From the NCBI RefSeq assembly GCF_000242455.2, contig NC_019892.1, positions 1,550,001-1,614,000 on the forward strand: 64,000 bases of DNA, read 5' to 3'. This stretch comes from Singulisphaera acidiphila DSM 18658. Lineage in GTDB: Bacteria > Planctomycetota > Planctomycetia > Isosphaerales > Isosphaeraceae. The position numbers and the translations under genes were made by a program. Below are positions 1-7,930 of this stretch, in pieces. Numbering within the stretch: position 1 is the first letter of the stretch; the number at the start of each line of letters is the position of its first letter. The notes under the pieces were generated by a model that saw only the letters and a list, made by a program, of their open reading frames with translations, did not search any database and was not told the origin of the DNA.

Positions 1-831
1 GACGGCATAGAAGTCGTTATGGTACTTCGCGAAGATCACCGCGAACGGCTCGCCGTGGTCGTGCGAGGCGGACGAAGGGACTTTGGCCCCGATCGCCTCG
101 AGGCTGGCGTCATCCCCTCGGACGTACAGGACGACGCGGGCCCCATAGAGGATCGCGTCGTTGGTCCGGCCGATCGCGGCCAGGTCGTTCGCCGCGACCG
201 GCGGCAGTGGGGCTGACCCGCAGGCTGACTCGATCCGGGACATGTCGAAACCAAGCTCGGCAAGTTTGTGCAAGGCGGTCTCGACCGATCGCGCAACGAT
301 CTGCACTCCGCCCGCGATGCTCGCCGTCGGCGCAACCAGGAGCGTCAGATCGGTCGGGGCGACCCGGCAAGCCGCGGCGATCTTGGCGACCACGGCGGGG
401 GTCGGTTTCTTGCGTGTTTCGAGGACTCCCACCACCGCCTTGGCCGACTCGCCTGCATTGATCTTCGCGAAGATCGGCTCGTCCCCCTTTGCCGCACGCA
501 TCGGGCCCGAGCCCATCGCGAAGAACTTCTCCTCGCTGATCGCCCAGCCGGCATACTGGCTCGCCAGGCAGGCGCGGACGGGATGGTCGGTGACCACCTG
601 CACCACGGGGCAAGCCCGCCCCGCCACGTCCCCCGGCACGATCGTCACCTCGGCCAGGTTGGCCAGGCAGACGCGGGCCAGGTCGAGACCGGCCTGCAAG
701 CCGCCCGGAACGTCGAGTCCGCAGTCGATGAACCGTCCCCCCCCTTCGATCGGATGGAGGGCGACCTTCCGCTCCTCGGCGCGAGCGAGAAGTTCTTCAA
801 CCACCTTGAGCGATCGTTCATTGAGATTCAT
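1..831 (-). CDS. mch: Methenyl-H4MPT cyclohydrolase, 3' end cut off by window edge
   Basis: The reading frame is open from an ATG to the window edge, giving the first 277 residues of a protein usually near 320, so about 40 C-terminal residues lie outside. The start MNLNERSLKVVEELL, the glycine-rich GGRFIDCGLDVPGG segment, a SQYAGWAI stretch and FAMGSGPMRA are typical of Mch. Mch is a cytosolic enzyme that hydrolyses methenyl-tetrahydromethanopterin to formyl-H4MPT, the step before the Fhc complex. It sits 29 bp behind fhcC on the same strand and is probably cotranscribed with it. Recognition is by eye but strengthened by the fhc neighbours. Confidence 0.9.
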   Translation of the reverse strand, partial: MNLNERSLKVVEELLARAEERKVALHPIEGGGRFIDCGLDVPGGLQAGLDLARVCLANLAEVTIVPGDVAGRACPVVQVVTDHPVRACLASQYAGWAISEEKFFAMGSGPMRAAKGDEPIFAKINAGESAKAVVGVLETRKKPTPAVVAKIAAACRVAPTDLTLLVAPTASIAGGVQIVARSVETALHKLAELGFDMSRIESACGSAPLPPVAANDLAAIGRTNDAILYGARVVLYVRGDDASLEAIGAKVPSSASHDHGEPFAVIFAKYHNDFYAV

Positions 832-860
832 CGTCAGACTCCCGGCCAAGCCGAAGCCAC

Positions 861-1691
861 TCACGGCCCGACCCAGATTTCTCCCTGACCCCGCTGGGCC
901 AAGTCCCCATTGTACCGTGCGAGCGGGCCTGAGAAAGCGGAGTCCGGCACCGGGAACCCCCACTGCCGCAATTGGCGGAGATAGATCGTCAGGAACGGCG
1001 GCCGTGACCTTCCGCTTGGGACGAACGTCGGCAAGAGCCATCGCTCGTTCGTGCCGTCGCCCTCGCCTTCGAAGAAGGCCAAGGTCCCGCGCTTCATCCC
1101 CGCCCCTGGAAAGTCGCCGACCGGCCCAAACGCGAAGATCGATCCGGCAATCATTCCCCGCCCGAGTCCGTCGCCCGCTGATCCCGCCACGGCGATCAGC
1201 CCGCGGCGCATCGCCAGCCCCGCGTCCTCACCGATCGCCCCCTCAACCAGGATGACCCCCTCCCTCATACCCAGGCGGCTCCCCGGATAGGCGGCACCGA
1301 GGAATCGGCCGGCCCCTCCTCGAATTTTGAGGACGCCCCCGCGCATCTCGGCGCCGGCCCAATCGCCGACGGTTCCCTGAACCTCGATCCGGCCCCCCGT
1401 CATTTCGGCCCCGAGCTCGGCCCCCACGTCCCCTCGGATCGTCAGCGTCCCCGTGCTCATGCCCTGTCCCAGCCGATCAACCTGGCGGAGGTCCCCTTCG
1501 AGGGTGACATGCCCGTCCTCAGCACTTCCTTCAATCGCGAACAACTCCCCCAACTCTGCTTCGGCGTTGCCGAGACTCACCTTGCTCCGACCAATATCCG
1601 CGGCTGACAACGATGCCAGCCTCTCGGGTGCGAGCCCCTCGGCTTCGATGGTGAGACTCGTCGTTCCTCGCCAATGCAAGTTCAAAGCCAT
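861..1691 (-). CDS. fhcC: Formylmethanofuran dehydrogenase/hydrolase subunit C
   Basis: The 276-residue protein is mostly a right-handed beta-helix built from repeats of the type GxxGAxMxGGxIxVxG (about residues 80-200), the hallmark of FwdC/FhcC. In methylotrophic bacteria FhcC is part of the cytosolic FhcABCD formyltransferase/hydrolase complex, which moves a formyl group from H4MPT to methanofuran and releases formate. It is separated from fhcD by an SPFH gene and a strong hairpin, so it may have its own promoter or be attenuated. The length is normal and there is no sign of damage. Confidence 0.93.
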   Translation of the reverse strand: MALNLHWRGTTSLTIEAEGLAPERLASLSAADIGRSKVSLGNAEAELGELFAIEGSAEDGHVTLEGDLRQVDRLGQGMSTGTLTIRGDVGAELGAEMTGGRIEVQGTVGDWAGAEMRGGVLKIRGGAGRFLGAAYPGSRLGMREGVILVEGAIGEDAGLAMRRGLIAVAGSAGDGLGRGMIAGSIFAFGPVGDFPGAGMKRGTLAFFEGEGDGTNERWLLPTFVPSGRSRPPFLTIYLRQLRQWGFPVPDSAFSGPLARYNGDLAQRGQGEIWVGP

Positions 1692-1809
1692 CCGATGATC
1701 CTTGGGAGAGGGGATTTAATGGTAGGTGTATGAAAAATGGACGTGTTGATGGGATTCGATGCTTTGGAATTGTTGGATGTTTTGTCTTGTTTGTTTCGTG
1801 GTTGGTAAC

Positions 1810-1841
1810 GCGACACCTCGCCCCTTGTGGTGAGGTGTCGC
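1810..1841 (-). terminator. Strong hairpin between SPFH gene and fhcC
   Basis: A perfect 10-bp inverted repeat, GCGACACCTC and GAGGTGTCGC, surrounds a 12-nt loop. It lies downstream of the SPFH gene and about 120 bp before fhcC, both minus strand. No T-run follows, so it may be a weak terminator, a processing stem or an attenuator that lowers expression of fhcC and mch relative to fhcBAD. Confidence 0.5.
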
Positions 1842-1873
1842 ATTGCCGGCACTCTTCTGGCGGGTGTCCCAAC

Positions 1874-2830
1874 TCAGCGCGTGGGCTTTGTCCCCTGGGG
1901 ACGGTCGCCATGAGATTGCGGTTCGCGGCCGACGACTTCGGCGGTGATCATGGCGGTGCGCATCTGGGTCGTCAGGTCGGTGAGGGTCCCGGGGGAGTGT
2001 GGGATCAGGATGGTGTTGGAAACCGAAGTGGCGCCGATTTCCTTGAGCGTGTCAAAGTACTGGGTCATGAGGACGAGGTTCATGACATCCTGGGCGGTGG
2101 TTCCAGTGACGCTCTTCTGGAACTCGTCGACCGACTCGCGGAGCCCGTCCACGATCGCCCGCCGTTGGTCGGCGATGCCCTTGCCCTGGAGCGCCTTGCT
2201 TTGCGCTTCGGCCTCGGCCGCTTTCACTTTGAGGATCCGGTCGGCTTCCCCCTTCTCGGTCGCCGCGATCCGCATCCGCTGGGCGGCATTGATCGCGTTC
2301 ATCGCCTCTTTGACCGTGTGGTCGGGTTCGATGTCGGTCACGAGCGCTTTGACGATCCCGTAGCCGAAGTCGTACATGACGTGCGAGAGCTCGTTTTTGA
2401 CCGCGTCGGCGATCTCATCCTTTTTCTCGAACAGGTCGTCGAGCTTGATCCGGGGGACGCGAGCGCGGGTGACGTCGAAGACGAACGCGGTGATTTGCTG
2501 GTTGGCGTTGGCCAGCCGGTAGTAGGCGTCGTACACCTTCTCGGGCAAGACGTGGTACTGAACGGCGACGATTACGTGGACGAAGACGTTATCCTCGGTC
2601 TTGGTCTCGACCTTCACGTCGAGCTGCTGGACGCGCAGGTTGAGTCGACCGGCGATCATCTCGATCAGAGGGATCCGAATGTTCAGGCCCGGCTGCGCCA
2701 CGCGGGCAAACTTGCCGAACCGCTGGACGATGACCGCCGTTTGCTGGTTCACAGTGAACAGTGGGCCGAACATCATGAAGATGACACCCAGTACGACCAG
2801 AACAATGAGAAAGCCAACAATACCTTCCAT
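1874..2830 (-). CDS. SPFH/band-7 membrane protein of the HIR (hypersensitive-induced reaction) type
   Basis: The 318-residue protein has one N-terminal hydrophobic segment (about residues 4-24), a band-7/SPFH domain (about 25-190), and an alanine/glutamate-rich coiled-coil stretch (about 185-225). The C-terminal half contains AIVDGLRESV and VLMTQYFDTLKEIG, and an earlier segment reads RVQQLDVKVETKT-DNVF. These resemble the HIR/prohibitin-like branch familiar from plants more than bacterial HflC or QmcA (memory-based comparison). SPFH proteins form membrane-attached oligomeric cages and organise membrane microdomains. The last 20 or so residues are low complexity. It lies between fhcD and fhcC on the same strand; no direct role in C1 metabolism can be read from the sequence. 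Confidence 0.85.
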   Translation of the reverse strand: MEGIVGFLIVLVVLGVIFMMFGPLFTVNQQTAVIVQRFGKFARVAQPGLNIRIPLIEMIAGRLNLRVQQLDVKVETKTEDNVFVHVIVAVQYHVLPEKVYDAYYRLANANQQITAFVFDVTRARVPRIKLDDLFEKKDEIADAVKNELSHVMYDFGYGIVKALVTDIEPDHTVKEAMNAINAAQRMRIAATEKGEADRILKVKAAEAEAQSKALQGKGIADQRRAIVDGLRESVDEFQKSVTGTTAQDVMNLVLMTQYFDTLKEIGATSVSNTILIPHSPGTLTDLTTQMRTAMITAEVVGREPQSHGDRPQGTKPTR

Positions 2831-2927
2831 CAGAGACCTCGTTTATTAGGGGGAAAGCAAATCATCGTAATGCAGACGCTATTCGCCCTCATCCGACCGA
2901 TATTGCCGCGTGTTGAAGAGGTGCTGC

Positions 2928-3827
2928 TCAATAACGGGTCAGGACATCGGGCAAGCGGATATGAAACGGGCCGAGTTTGCCCCCGTAGTTGCCCGCCGTG
3001 ATCTCGACGATACCCGGGAGGGCCCCCGCGCGAATTCCGACGGCCGTGGCTCGCTCGACCGACTCGAGGGTCAGGCCGTCGATCACGATCTCGTAGACGC
3101 ACTGAACCTCGGGGGGAAGTACCGAATCCACCAGCCCGCGCAAGCCCGGGGAGAACGCCGTGTTCGTGCTCGCCCGGAGCTTTTTATACTTACTTCCCAC
3201 CTTCGAACCGGAGCGGGCAATGCCCCCTGGAAAGGGGAGAATGACGTCGGGGCAGGCCCGCATCGCGATGACGGCCGCCTCGGTTGCGGCCAGCGTCTCC
3301 GCCGGGTTAATCCCGAGCAGGATGATGTTGCCGCCGGCCACCCCTTTGGTTGTGCCGAAGACCTCTTCACAGGTGAAGTCTCCATCCATCACCGGGATTC
3401 GCCAGTAACGCTTGCCTTCGAGCCGCTTGGAGATTTGCCAGCCATCGCCGAAGTAGCGAAGTCGGCCCCCGACGTTGATCGTCTTCTCGCCGAGCGGCAG
3501 GCCGTTGTAGCAGGCAGTTGTCGGGCAGGTCATCACGCACTGGCCGACCCGGTTCATCAGCGCTTTTTCGAGGGCGTCGCGACTGAATGCAAACAGGAGT
3601 ACGCTCACCCCGGGTCGGCCGTCCGGGGTCTCTTCCGGGGTGAGCACGCGCTCGATCGCGGCCTCGGCATCGCAGGCAATCACGCTCGTCGCATACCCGC
3701 TCATCGTTCGCCCGGCGATCTCGGCCCAGGTCGGCGTGTCGGCGGTGATGATCGCGCGGGCGGCCGTCATCGGGAACGCTTCGGCGAACGTATCGGCGAT
3801 GGCCACGCCGTTGATCGCGATCGTCAT
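2928..3827 (-). CDS. fhcD: Formylmethanofuran:H4MPT formyltransferase
   Basis: This 299-residue protein has the normal length for Ftr/FhcD. It begins MTIAINGVAIADTFAEAFPM and contains TVTADTPTWA-like and GVAGGNIILLGINPAETLAA segments typical of the family. It transfers the formyl group between H4MPT and methanofuran and, in bacteria, is the D subunit of the soluble Fhc complex. Its ATG overlaps the fhcA stop by 4 bp (ATGA), so the two are probably translationally coupled. The C-terminus keeps the GNYGGKLGPFHIRLPD segment, so the gene looks intact. Confidence 0.95.
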   Translation of the reverse strand: MTIAINGVAIADTFAEAFPMTAARAIITADTPTWAEIAGRTMSGYATSVIACDAEAAIERVLTPEETPDGRPGVSVLLFAFSRDALEKALMNRVGQCVMTCPTTACYNGLPLGEKTINVGGRLRYFGDGWQISKRLEGKRYWRIPVMDGDFTCEEVFGTTKGVAGGNIILLGINPAETLAATEAAVIAMRACPDVILPFPGGIARSGSKVGSKYKKLRASTNTAFSPGLRGLVDSVLPPEVQCVYEIVIDGLTLESVERATAVGIRAGALPGIVEITAGNYGGKLGPFHIRLPDVLTRY

Positions 3828-5461
3828 GACGTGGCCCCTTCAAGGTCGTCGTCGCTCACCGGGAAGTTCGCAAACTGAATCGAGTAGTCACGTGAGAACC
3901 ATTCTTCGATCTCGGCAACGGCCTCGGGGTCGAAGCCGGGCTGGCTGAACCGGACCTCGCCGCTGGGGGCGTGACGCAGGTCGCCATCGTCGAGGACGAT
4001 CTCCCCGTGCTTGATCAGGTAGCGAGGGAGCGAGAACATCCGCTCCTTATCGTCGTCGGGAGCGTAGATCGCCACGTCGCCATCCGCCCCTGGACCGAGG
4101 TGCCCCTTCTGTGCCAGGCCGAGCATTCGCGCCGGGGCGGCGCGGGTGATGATGGCGATCTCGGACAGAGTATATTCGCGGGAAAGGTCCCCCAGGCCCG
4201 ACCGAGCGCGGACCCGGTCGGGAAGGCTGGCGAGCATGTCGGCGCGGTGCCCCCGGTCCATCAACAGGGCGATGATCTGCGGGTAGGCCAGGAACGACCC
4301 GCCGTTGGGGTGGTCGGTGCTCATCGCCACCCGCCACGGGTCGTCGACGCGGAGATACCACTCCAGGCCGATCGCCCACTGGAGGGCGTGAACGAAGTTC
4401 TTATTTTCGTAAGTGATCGGCACGACACCGCAGCCTGTCTCCATCTCGACGTCATGGCTTAGCCATTTCCGACCCGTGACCGAGTGGAGGAACTGGCCGA
4501 CCGCCCCGTCGGCCGTCATGCTCGTGGTGTCGCCGAAGAGGACCTGGCCGACGTCGACCGAGATACCGGGATGGGTGTTGATGTAATCGGCCAAGGCCGG
4601 GACCTGGGAGTCGAACGCCCTCGTGTCGTCGAGCGAGCCGCCATAGCTGTGAAACTGAATATGAGCCATGTGAGCCCGGTGGCCGTCGAGCGCCTTCATC
4701 GTTTCGAGCGTCGTCGTCCAGTTGCCGGGAAGACCGAGGTTCGGGGTGTGCAAGTGCATTGGATGCGGGATCCCGAGCTCGTCGACTACGCGGGCCAACT
4801 CGACCAGGATCTGCCGAGGGGTCACCTCGAAGTGGGGGACGACCTGGTCGAGCGACGTCACGTTGCCGTGCCCTTCCTTCCAGTTCTCGACCCCCCCCGG
4901 GTTGACCACCTTGACCCCGTAGCCCCGGGTGGTGTTCAAGAGCCAGGCGACGTAGTCGCGGAGCCTCGCGTGTTCTCCCTCGCGAATCCGGTCCATCACC
5001 GCGTGGTTGTTCCCCATCAGGATGAGGATGGCCTTGTCGATGATCGGGGTGTCGCGAAGCTCGTGGTGGGCGTGTCGCGCTCCCAAAGGGGGGATTGCGG
5101 CGTCGACGGCCGTCGTGTAGCCGAGCCCCGCATAGCGGTAGCCGGTGGTGAACGTGCTGGGCACGCTACCGAGCGAGCCTGACCGCAGTCCGTTGTGGCG
5201 AGGGACCCCTTTGCTGCGTTGATCCTCGGGCCGAAGCATCCGCGCGGCGTTGACCTTCGAGCCGGCGATATGGCAATGGACGTCCACGCCCCCCGGCATG
5301 ACGACGAAGCCTCGGGCGTCGAGTGTCCGGTCAGGCTTGGCGCCGGGGTCGGTGGGGGCCTCGACCACGCGGCCGTCGGTGATCCAGAGGTCGCGGACCT
5401 CGTCGTCGACTCCGTTGGCCGGATCGACCACTCGTCCACCTGCGATCCGAAGCGTTGTCAT
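3824..5461 (-). CDS. fhcA: Formylmethanofuran hydrolase subunit A (amidohydrolase superfamily)
   Basis: The 545-residue protein is a metal-dependent amidohydrolase. The HxH metal site appears as GGVDVHCHIAG near residue 57. A lysine in YGVKVVNPGG is in the right place for the bridging carboxylated lysine, and later histidines occur in HPMHLHTPNLG and HMAHIQFHS. FhcA hydrolyses formyl-methanofuran to formate within the FhcABCD complex. It lies 77 bp after fhcB and overlaps fhcD. The length and conserved blocks match FwdA/FhcA. Confidence 0.95.
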   Translation of the reverse strand: MTTLRIAGGRVVDPANGVDDEVRDLWITDGRVVEAPTDPGAKPDRTLDARGFVVMPGGVDVHCHIAGSKVNAARMLRPEDQRSKGVPRHNGLRSGSLGSVPSTFTTGYRYAGLGYTTAVDAAIPPLGARHAHHELRDTPIIDKAILILMGNNHAVMDRIREGEHARLRDYVAWLLNTTRGYGVKVVNPGGVENWKEGHGNVTSLDQVVPHFEVTPRQILVELARVVDELGIPHPMHLHTPNLGLPGNWTTTLETMKALDGHRAHMAHIQFHSYGGSLDDTRAFDSQVPALADYINTHPGISVDVGQVLFGDTTSMTADGAVGQFLHSVTGRKWLSHDVEMETGCGVVPITYENKNFVHALQWAIGLEWYLRVDDPWRVAMSTDHPNGGSFLAYPQIIALLMDRGHRADMLASLPDRVRARSGLGDLSREYTLSEIAIITRAAPARMLGLAQKGHLGPGADGDVAIYAPDDDKERMFSLPRYLIKHGEIVLDDGDLRHAPSGEVRFSQPGFDPEAVAEIEEWFSRDYSIQFANFPVSDDDLEGATS

Positions 5462-5538
5462 GCGCGGAAGACCCTGGCCGTTGAAGATCCGTTCCTACCG
5501 CCGCTCACCGAAAAAAGGGAGCCTGAAACAGATCGGGA

Positions 5539-6876
5539 TCAAGAGACATGAGAATGGATCCGGGTTTCAAGGGCTTGAAGCCACTCCCGGTCCGTCGGCG
5601 TGCTCGGGTTCAGCGGGGGCCGGAGTGGCAAGACCACGCCGTCCGACCGCATTACCGTGCCGCCGGCATCGATGCCGTAAGTCGCCGCGTCGAGTCCGAC
5701 CGTGGCCGCGCTCCCCGGCGCGGTCGCCTTGGGGCCGATGACGATTCGAGGGATGCGCTCCAAATGAGCGCGGGCGGCCTCGGAGAGTTCTTGCAGTTCC
5801 CCCTCGGCGACGATCAAGGCGGCGTCGGCTCGGCCTCCCGCCAGCAGGGCTTCGGCCGAGGTCACACCGGGCATCGTCCGGGGCGAACCTCGGGTCAGGC
5901 TCACGCTGGAAGGAGATCCGGTCTGCCAGGTGAGGGCCGCCTCGGCCCCTGCCGGGTTGCCCGGGCCGCCGAGACCGAGGATCACGAACCGGGTGAAGGA
6001 ATTCAGGTCGCGAACCAGGGCCAGGGCCGCCTCGATTCGAGCGGCTCCGCCAGACCCGCTCCCGAGCCGGGCGTCGTAGAACCAGGCGCCGTATTTCGCC
6101 GCTTTGAGCCGGTCGATGAGTCCGCGTAATGTTTTCAGGTCCAGGCCCGTTGTACGCTCGACCCGGCCTGGATCGGGGGAGGCGCCTCGAAGGAGGGCCC
6201 GCAAGGTTGTCAGAACCGCGAGTTGGGCCTCCGGGGCGACGGGTACGAACTGGTCGGCCCGCTCGGCGGTCGCCGTCCGACTGGCGTTGACCACAACGAT
6301 CGTTCGCCCCGCGCGACCGTCGGGCACGAAGCGGCCGTGGGGTTCGACCGAGTACCGCTCCCAGTGCCTCGGGTGCGTGACCACCGGATCGACGCCCCAG
6401 AAGAGGACGACGTCGGCCCGATTCTTGACTTCGCCGAGCGTCGCCGAGACGCGGCCGACCCGCTGGGTGGCCAGCAGCCTGGCGCGATCTCCGTCGGACG
6501 TGTCCGGGTCGACCACCGCGCCGATCCGGTCGGCGATGGCCAGGGCCGTGGCGACGGTTTCCGTGGTCGTTCGCGTCAGTCCGAGGACGATCGGAGCGCG
6601 GGCCTGTCCGAGGATCTCGGCCGCGCGGTCGAGGGCCACGGTCGGTTCCACCGGGCGTCCCTCAATGGTCGCCGCCGGGAGTCCTTCGTGCGCGTGATCG
6701 GCGAAATACCAACGCCGCCCGATCTCGCACGCGTTGACCGCCTCGATGATCCGCCCCCCCTCCGTCTTGACGATCAGGTCGTCGCAAAGGCAGCCGCACG
6801 CGGTGCAGGTGGCGTCTGCGACGGTTCGGTCCGGGGGTGTCGAGGTCGCCAGGCTTGGTTCTTGCGGCATGCTCAT
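5539..6876 (-). CDS. fhcB: Formylmethanofuran dehydrogenase subunit B homologue
   Basis: The 445-residue protein begins with a cysteine cluster, CTACGCLCDDL (about residues 24-34), followed by NACEIGRRWYF. This is the pattern of FwdB/FhcB, a molybdopterin oxidoreductase-fold subunit. In methylotrophs the B subunit is part of the Fhc complex but is thought not to carry out the archaeal dehydrogenase reaction (family knowledge). It is the first gene of the minus-strand fhcBAD run, and its promoter must lie in the 237-bp divergent gap shared with the H4MPT biosynthesis genes. A second ATG lies two codons in, so the exact start is uncertain by six bases. Confidence 0.93.
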   Translation of the reverse strand: MSMPQEPSLATSTPPDRTVADATCTACGCLCDDLIVKTEGGRIIEAVNACEIGRRWYFADHAHEGLPAATIEGRPVEPTVALDRAAEILGQARAPIVLGLTRTTTETVATALAIADRIGAVVDPDTSDGDRARLLATQRVGRVSATLGEVKNRADVVLFWGVDPVVTHPRHWERYSVEPHGRFVPDGRAGRTIVVVNASRTATAERADQFVPVAPEAQLAVLTTLRALLRGASPDPGRVERTTGLDLKTLRGLIDRLKAAKYGAWFYDARLGSGSGGAARIEAALALVRDLNSFTRFVILGLGGPGNPAGAEAALTWQTGSPSSVSLTRGSPRTMPGVTSAEALLAGGRADAALIVAEGELQELSEAARAHLERIPRIVIGPKATAPGSAATVGLDAATYGIDAGGTVMRSDGVVLPLRPPLNPSTPTDREWLQALETRIHSHVS

Positions 6877-7113
6877 CCCCCGCTCTCTTCTTTTGCTGAG
6901 GAACCGTGGCCGAGTGTTACAGAAAGCGATGGGAGGTAACCCACACCTGCGAGTCCGCCGGGATTCTCCCAGAGGACTCTGAGAGTGTCAAACCGTCATG
7001 AGCCGATCGGTGCTCGTCTTGAGACCCGGTCGGGAAACGGCTACAACAAAAGGAGAGGAGAAACGGCGGCGAACAGGAATCGGCTCGACCCCTTTTTTTT
7101 GATTTGAATCCCA
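6877..7113. promoter_or_regulatory. Divergent promoter region, fhc operon versus H4MPT biosynthesis operon
   Basis: This 237-bp gap separates two divergent operons of the same pathway, so both promoters must lie here. I see no clear -35/-10 pair or palindromic operator. A homopolymer run of T ends about 15 bp before the plus-strand start, and no Shine-Dalgarno sequence is visible in front of that gene. Confidence 0.6.
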
Positions 7114-7887
7114 ATGACATCACCTGCCGACATTCCTGAGCTGGCTGGTCTTCGGGCCGTCGTGCTGGGTTCGACCTCAGGGATCGGCCGGGCGGTCGCC
7201 CTTGCGCTGGCCGACGGGGGAGCCGACGTTGTGATCCACGGGCGGACCTCACGGGAGGCCGCCGAGCGGGTCGCCGACGAGGTGCGGGGCAAAGGGCGGC
7301 GGGCGCACGTCCTGATGGCCGACCTCGCGGACCGAGAGGCTGGGGACCGACTGGTCGCCGACGCCTGGGACCTGTGGGGCGGCCTCGATGCCTGGCTTCA
7401 GATCGCGGGGGCCGACACCTTGACCGGAGCGGCGGCCAAGTTGAGTTTCGAGGCCAAGCTCGATCAACTCTGGGCCGTCGACGTGGTGGCGACGATGCGC
7501 CTGACCCGCGACGTGGGCCGGAGGATGAAGGACCAAGGGCACGGTTCGATCGTCACGATGGGCTGGGATCAGGCCGAGACGGGCATGGAAGGAGATTCGG
7601 GAGAGCTCTATGCCGCCACCAAGGGGGCGGTCATGGCGTTTACCCGGAGCCTGGCGCTCAGTCTGGCCCCCGTCGTGCGCGTCAACGCCGTGGCTCCCGG
7701 CTGGATCAGGACCGCCTGGGGCGACTCGGCCCCCCGCGTCTGGCAAGAGCGCGTGCTTCGCGAGACCCCGCTGGCTCGGTGGGGGACGCCGGAAGATGTG
7801 GCCCACCTGGCTCGGTTCCTCGTCTCGCCCGGTTCGGCCTTCCTGACCGGCCAGATCCTGCGGATCAACGGCGGCGCTGTCCGTTAA
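7114..7887 (+). CDS. SDR-family oxidoreductase, first gene of H4MPT biosynthesis cluster
   Basis: This is a classical 257-residue short-chain dehydrogenase. The NAD(P)-binding motif GSTSGIG lies near residue 19, a catalytic YAATK near residue 166, and RVNAVAPGWIRT plus a C-terminal GQILRINGG close the fold. The usual catalytic serine position reads MGWDQAE rather than SS or ST, so the active site differs from the norm. It heads an operon with dihydropteroate-synthase-like, DUF447 and beta-RFAP synthase genes. A pterin-reducing role, such as a dihydromethanopterin reductase, is an attractive inference from context only; the enzyme could equally act on an unrelated alcohol. Confidence 0.85.
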   Translation: MTSPADIPELAGLRAVVLGSTSGIGRAVALALADGGADVVIHGRTSREAAERVADEVRGKGRRAHVLMADLADREAGDRLVADAWDLWGGLDAWLQIAGADTLTGAAAKLSFEAKLDQLWAVDVVATMRLTRDVGRRMKDQGHGSIVTMGWDQAETGMEGDSGELYAATKGAVMAFTRSLALSLAPVVRVNAVAPGWIRTAWGDSAPRVWQERVLRETPLARWGTPEDVAHLARFLVSPGSAFLTGQILRINGGAVR

Positions 7888-7930
7888 TCCCTGTGTGTTG
7901 GCGGATCGACTCTTCGATTGGGAGGAAAGT

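Noticed and set aside
161..1255. Plus-strand 364-codon frame
   Set aside because: It is opposite mch and fhcC and has an Arg/Pro/Ser-rich composition without domains.
1730..3001. Plus-strand 423-codon frame
   Set aside because: It is the reverse complement shadow of the SPFH gene.
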